Notes under the pieces: model-generated
Database searches by the model: none
What the model was told of the DNA's origin: nothing
Seen by the model: only the letters and a program-made list of their open reading frames with translations
Program-made: the position numbers and the translations under genes
In this document: piece after piece, positions 60,501 to 64,000 of the stretch
How positions within the stretch are numbered: position 1 is the stretch's first letter
Layout of the letters: every line of letters begins with the position of its first letter
Source of the DNA: JAGPDF01 sp052035735
Lineage (GTDB): Bacteria; Acidobacteriota; Thermoanaerobaculia; Multivoradales; JAGPDF01
Direction: 5' to 3'
DNA: 64,000 nucleotides
Assembly: GCA_052035735.1 (NCBI GenBank)
Contig: JBPOHI010000009.1
Span: 1-64,000, forward strand

Positions 60501-60977
60501 GTGAACTCGGGGGTCCCTGACAGCCTCACTCTGGACGGCAGCGGGCGGCGCTTCGGTATCGTCGCGGCACGCTTCCACGGCGGGATCGTAGATCGTCTCC
60601 TCGCCGGAGCGCAGGCCGCACTGGCCACCCACGGTGTCGCAGCGGCAGATGTCGAGGTCGTGCGCGTGCCGGGCGCCTGGGAGATTCCGGCGGCGCTCGA
60701 CGCCTTGGCGCGTCAGGGGGGATTTTCGGCGCTCATTGCGCTCGGCGTACTGATTCGCGGCGGGACGTTGCACTTCGAGGTCATCGCCAACGAGTGCAGT
60801 CGCGGCATCGGCGAGGTCGCCCTGCGGCGCGAGCTGCCGGTGACCTTCGGGGTGCTGACCTGTGAGACGATGGCGCAGGCCGAGGCACGCGCTGGTGGCG
60901 CAGAGGGCAACAAGGGGGACGAGGCCGCTCTGGCAGCGCTCGAGATGGCGAGCCTCGTGGCTCGCCTGCGCGCTTGA
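60501..60977 (+). CDS. ribH: 6,7-dimethyl-8-ribityllumazine synthase
   Basis: 158 aa with a GTG start and AAAGGGG upstream. 'FGIVAARFHGGIVDRLLAGA', 'VVRVPGAWEIPAALDAL', 'ALIALGVLIRGGTLHFEVIA' and 'ELPVTFGVLTCETMAQAEAR' are the full RibH signature set. It condenses the ribityl-uracil intermediate with dihydroxybutanone phosphate in riboflavin synthesis, as a 60-mer or pentamer. No other rib gene is in the window. ribH-nusB is a widespread pair. Confidence 0.95.
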   Translation: MNSGVPDSLTLDGSGRRFGIVAARFHGGIVDRLLAGAQAALATHGVAAADVEVVRVPGAWEIPAALDALARQGGFSALIALGVLIRGGTLHFEVIANECSRGIGEVALRRELPVTFGVLTCETMAQAEARAGGAEGNKGDEAALAALEMASLVARLRA

Positions 60978-61057
60978 ACCACCTGGACGGAAAGAAATCA
61001 CGGATTCTGCCCTCCGCCCGCAGGGAAGGAGCGGCTCTTTGAAGAGGGGTTCGATCA

Positions 61058-61570
61058 GTGGGTAAGCGCAGGATGGCGAGAGAGATGGCCCTGCAGATGC
61101 TCTTCCAGCAGGACTTGGGAGCGTCCGCACTGCCCGATGTTCTGCGCACGTTCGACCCTGAGGACTACGTTCGCCAGCTGCGCGCCGATGAGCTGGACAC
61201 GCAGGAGGCCGAGCCGCAGGTTCCGCCCCAGCCGAGCCGGCCGACACCGCGTGCCGACGAGATCCAGGAGGCATTCCTCTACGCATGCCGTCTGGTCGAG
61301 GGGGCCGAGCAGCACCGCTCCGCGATCGACGAACGCATTCGCGCTCAAGCGGAGAACTGGCGCCTGGAGCGCATGCCTTCGGTCGACCGCAACATCCTGC
61401 GCTTGGCAATCTACGAGATGTGGTACCAGAACGACGTTCCGAAGCTGGTGGTCGTCGACGAAGCGGTGGAGCTCGCCAAGCGCTTCGGCTCCGAGCAGTC
61501 GGGCCGATTCGTCAACGGCGTCCTCGACGGCCTGATGAAGAGCGAACCGATGCCGGGGTCGCTGCGGTGA
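61058..61570 (+). CDS. nusB: transcription antitermination factor NusB
   Basis: 170 aa with a GTG start. 'GKRRMAREMALQMLFQQDL' at the N-terminus and 'RMPSVDRNILRLAIYEMWYQ' plus 'ELAKRFGSEQSGRFVNGVLD' at the C-terminus define NusB. An insert of about 30 Pro/Gln-rich residues (about 45-70) makes it longer than the usual 130-150. It binds boxA RNA with S10 in rRNA antitermination. GTGA overlap with the next gene. Confidence 0.93.
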   Translation: MGKRRMAREMALQMLFQQDLGASALPDVLRTFDPEDYVRQLRADELDTQEAEPQVPPQPSRPTPRADEIQEAFLYACRLVEGAEQHRSAIDERIRAQAENWRLERMPSVDRNILRLAIYEMWYQNDVPKLVVVDEAVELAKRFGSEQSGRFVNGVLDGLMKSEPMPGSLR

Positions 61571-62592
61571 GAGCGGGTGCGGGCGCGGCCGGCGCCCTTG
61601 CCGTGGCGTTGACCTGGGTCTCGGGCGCCGGCGCGGCGACCCATCTCGTCGAGGGTAGCGACCGGGCGACGATGCTCGTCCCGGCGGGAGTGCAGGTCGA
61701 GTCCTACAGCAACGCCGGCTATCGCATGCTGGTCGAGGATTCCGTGGCGCAAGTCGAGGTCGATCTGGCCCCGCTCGCGAGCCGCCAGGAGTTCGACGAA
61801 CGGCAGCTCGCTACCGCGAAGAGCCCGGAATCGCGCCTGGCGCGGGCCGTGGCCGCCGGCTCGAAAACGCGTTACGAGGCGGTGTCGCGGATCCTCGGTT
61901 GGATCGCGGCCAATATCCGCTACGAGCTGGATCGCAGCCTGGCACAGGACGCGCGCGCCGTCTTGGAGCGGCGCTCCGCATACTGCACCGGCACCGCGCG
62001 GCTCGCGGTCGCCCTGCTCGAGCAGCTCGGGATTCCGGCGCGCGAGATCGCCGGCTACGTGGTGGAGGAGATCCCCGGCGGCCAGGGCGCGGGTTTCCAT
62101 CGCTGGATCGAGGTCTACTACGACGACCGCGGCTGGGTATTCTCGGATCCGCTGGCGAGTCAAAACTTCGTCGCCGCCACCTATCTCCGCCTCGCCTCGA
62201 GCGTCGTGGAGCGTGAGCTGCCGGGGCCGGCGCTGCTGCTCTCGCGCGAGCGCGAGGTCGACCAGGTCGACCTCGTGGCCTCGACTCCGGCGAGCCTGGT
62301 CCTGGCGCGAGGCAACGGGAATGCCCGGCGCACCGCCGCCCTGCGCGTCACCGCCCGGGGGTATTCCGGCGCGGAGGCGGCGCTGATCGGACCGGGCGAT
62401 CGGCGTCGGGTGGAGAGCGTGCGTGAGGGAACGGCGCTCTTTCTCGGCCTGGTGCCGGCGACCTACGAGCTGCAGATCCGCGAGCGCGGAAGAGTGGAAG
62501 TCACGCGACAGATCACGATACACGGACCGGTGCTGGCGGATCTAGAGATCGCCGAGTTTTCCGGAGCCGGGGGGAGCGGCGGCGGGAGATGA
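61567..62592 (+). CDS. secreted transglutaminase-like domain protein
   Basis: 341 aa with a GTG start in the nusB stop. A signal peptide (1-26, 'AGALAVALTWVSGAGAATHL') is followed by a beta-rich stretch. The transglutaminase-like core has a full triad: Cys140 ('RRSAYCTGTARLAVALL'), His178 ('GAGFHRWIEVYYDDRG') and Asp194 ('VFSDPLAS'). The last 100 residues look like one or two beta-sandwich (carboxypeptidase-regulatory-like) domains ending 'YELQIRERGRVEVTRQITIH'. It may act as a periplasmic protease or amidase; substrate unknown. ATGA overlap with leuS, so it rides in a translation operon. Confidence 0.82.
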   Translation: MRAGAGAAGALAVALTWVSGAGAATHLVEGSDRATMLVPAGVQVESYSNAGYRMLVEDSVAQVEVDLAPLASRQEFDERQLATAKSPESRLARAVAAGSKTRYEAVSRILGWIAANIRYELDRSLAQDARAVLERRSAYCTGTARLAVALLEQLGIPAREIAGYVVEEIPGGQGAGFHRWIEVYYDDRGWVFSDPLASQNFVAATYLRLASSVVERELPGPALLLSREREVDQVDLVASTPASLVLARGNGNARRTAALRVTARGYSGAEAALIGPGDRRRVESVREGTALFLGLVPATYELQIRERGRVEVTRQITIHGPVLADLEIAEFSGAGGSGGGR

Positions 62593-64000
62593 GCGGCTAC
62601 GAGCACAAGCAGATCGAGGCCAAGTGGCAGGACCGCTGGGAGCGGCAGCGCGTCGCGGAGGTGGATCTCAAGAACGCGCGCGACAAGTACTACATGCTGA
62701 TGATGTTTCCCTATCCCTCGGGCGACAGGCTGCACGTCGGTCACGGAAGGAACTACATCCTGGGCGACGCCCTCTATCGCTATCTGCGGATGCGCGGTCG
62801 CCGTGCGCTCAACCCGATGGGCTGGGATTCGTTCGGCTTGCCGGCGGAGAACGCCGCGATCCAGCGCGGAATCCATCCCCGCGACTGGACGCTCGACAAC
62901 ATCAGAGTGATGAAGAAGCAGTTCCGCAAGTGGGGGATCCTCTACGACTGGTCGAAGGAGATCACCTCCTGCCTTCCCGACTACTACCGGTTCAACCAGT
63001 GGCTGTTCCTGCGGATGCTGGAAAAGGGCCTCGCCTACAAGCGCCGGGCGCCGGTGAACTGGTGCCCCAGCTGCCGCACGGTTCTGGCGAACGAGCAGGT
63101 CGTCGAAGGCGCCTGCGAACGCTGCGGGACTCCCGTCGAGCAGCGCGAGCTGGAGCAGTGGTTCTTCCGGATCACCGAATACGCCGATCGTCTGCTCGCC
63201 GGGCTGGACGGTCTGGTCGGCTGGCCCGACAAAGTGAAGGCGATGCAGCGCAACTGGATCGGGCGTTCCCAGGGCGCCGAAATCGACTTCGCGCTCGCTT
63301 CCAGGAACGAGACGCTCACCGTCTTCACCACCCGGCCCGACACGGTTCACGGCGCGACCTTCCTCGTCCTCGCGCCGGAGCATCCGCTGGCGGCGGAGCT
63401 CATCTCCGCGCACCCGGAGCGCGCGGAGCTCGCTGCCTGGATCGAGCGCGTGCGCAAGACGCCTCGCATCGAGCGCGAGGGGGAGAACTCGGCGAAGGAA
63501 GGGCGGGCGACCGGAGCGATGGCGGTGAATCCCGCCACCGGCGAGAGGATTCCGATTTGGCTCGCCAACTACGTGCTTCCGGACTACGGCAGCGGCGCCA
63601 TCATGGCCGTCCCGGCGCACGACACCCGCGATCTCCTTTTCGCCCGTCAGGAAGGCCTGCCGGTGCGCCTCGTCTATCACCCCGAAGGGGACGGAGCGGG
63701 CGTGACGGCCGAGACGATGTCGGAGCCGGTGCTGCATACCGGCCGCATTCGCGGCTGCGGCGAGTTCGACGGGCTCGAGAGCGGCCCGGAGACGATCGCT
63801 CGCTTCGTCGCCTGGATGGAGAAGGCCGGCTGGGGGCGGGCCAAGGTCACCTTCCGCGTCCGCGACTGGCTGATCTCGCGCCAGCGATACTGGGGTACAC
63901 CGATTCCGGTGGTCTATTGCGACGCCTGCGGTGTCGTACCCGTGCCGGAGAGCGAGCTGCCGATCGAGTTGCCCTACGATGTCGAGTTCACGGGCCGCGA
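62589..64000 (+). CDS. leuS: leucyl-tRNA synthetase, N-terminal part (3' end outside window)
   Basis: About 470 codons are present and the frame is open at the window end. It begins MSGYEHKQIEAKWQDRW; the HIGH region is 'FPYPSGDRLHVGHGRNYILG' (slightly altered from PYPSGxLHxGH), then 'NPMGWDSFGLPAENAAIQRG'. Four cysteines of a zinc-ribbon ('WCPSC...CERCG') and the start of the editing domain ('VFTTRPDTVHGATFLVLAPE') follow. 'WLISRQRYWGTPIPVVYCDA' is near the end. LeuRS charges tRNA-Leu and edits norvaline/isoleucine errors. ATGA overlap with the upstream gene. Confidence 0.97.
   Translation, partial: MSGYEHKQIEAKWQDRWERQRVAEVDLKNARDKYYMLMMFPYPSGDRLHVGHGRNYILGDALYRYLRMRGRRALNPMGWDSFGLPAENAAIQRGIHPRDWTLDNIRVMKKQFRKWGILYDWSKEITSCLPDYYRFNQWLFLRMLEKGLAYKRRAPVNWCPSCRTVLANEQVVEGACERCGTPVEQRELEQWFFRITEYADRLLAGLDGLVGWPDKVKAMQRNWIGRSQGAEIDFALASRNETLTVFTTRPDTVHGATFLVLAPEHPLAAELISAHPERAELAAWIERVRKTPRIEREGENSAKEGRATGAMAVNPATGERIPIWLANYVLPDYGSGAIMAVPAHDTRDLLFARQEGLPVRLVYHPEGDGAGVTAETMSEPVLHTGRIRGCGEFDGLESGPETIARFVAWMEKAGWGRAKVTFRVRDWLISRQRYWGTPIPVVYCDACGVVPVPESELPIELPYDVEFTGR

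Overview
This is a 64 kb stretch of GC-rich chromosomal DNA made almost entirely of tightly packed housekeeping genes. It holds about 59 protein genes, two tRNA genes, one gene remnant, and no insertion sequence, prophage or CRISPR array that I can see. The short or overlapping ATGA/GTGA junctions, GTG/TTG starts, complex I genes, acyl-CoA dehydrogenases, a B12-dependent acyl-CoA mutase and a remnant ending in the DGFESG...W tail of secreted proteins suggest an aerobic Gram-negative-type bacterium. An Acidobacteriota/Thermoanaerobaculia-like lineage is my best guess; that is inference from gene content, not proof.

Region 1 (1-12.7 kb): the 3' end of metG and tatD run rightward. Facing them is a long leftward translation and RNA operon: rimP-nusA-infB-ylxP-rbfA-nrnA-truB-rpsO-pnp, then a nif3-family gene behind a terminator. 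The operon starts at a good -35/-10 promoter, and a perfect intrinsic terminator lies in the short leader before rimP, so it looks attenuated. The rpsO and pnp leaders carry hairpins.

Region 2 (12.9-25.8 kb): a periplasmic HtrA protease with its terminator, an orphan NtrC-type regulator with a probably leaderless mRNA, pyrE, two tandem acyl-CoA dehydrogenases, a glycosyltransferase, the large subunit of a B12-dependent acyl-CoA mutase with isobutyryl-CoA-mutase-like specificity residues, a DinB-like protein, a sulfatase-fold lipoprotein with threonine at the nucleophile position, the separate B12-binding mutase subunit, and a receiver-domain protein.

Region 3 (25.9-42.3 kb): valS-birA-coaX-unknown-comEC-miaA-hfq-lipoprotein-pgsA-dnaE-cca-unknown-rsmD, all rightward and mostly overlapping.

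Region 4 (42.4-53.9 kb): leftward complex I genes nuoA-E-F-G-H-J-K-L-M-N. They lack exactly the four quinone-module subunits (NuoB, C, D, I). A pseudopilin gene with its own promoter lies downstream.

Region 5 (53.9-64 kb): a small rightward group (glycosyltransferase, polysaccharide deacetylase, FabG-like reductase, acyl carrier protein, hotdog dehydratase) that could build or attach an acyl/glycan product. Then come tRNA-Leu(CAG), der, a MerR regulator, tRNA-Pro(GGG), a decayed secreted-protein gene, an SDR, and a ribH-nusB-transglutaminase-leuS operon behind a TTGACA promoter. A recurring theme is a TG-n-TA...T extended -10 box only 6-12 nt before a start codon, suggesting widespread leaderless or near-leaderless transcription.
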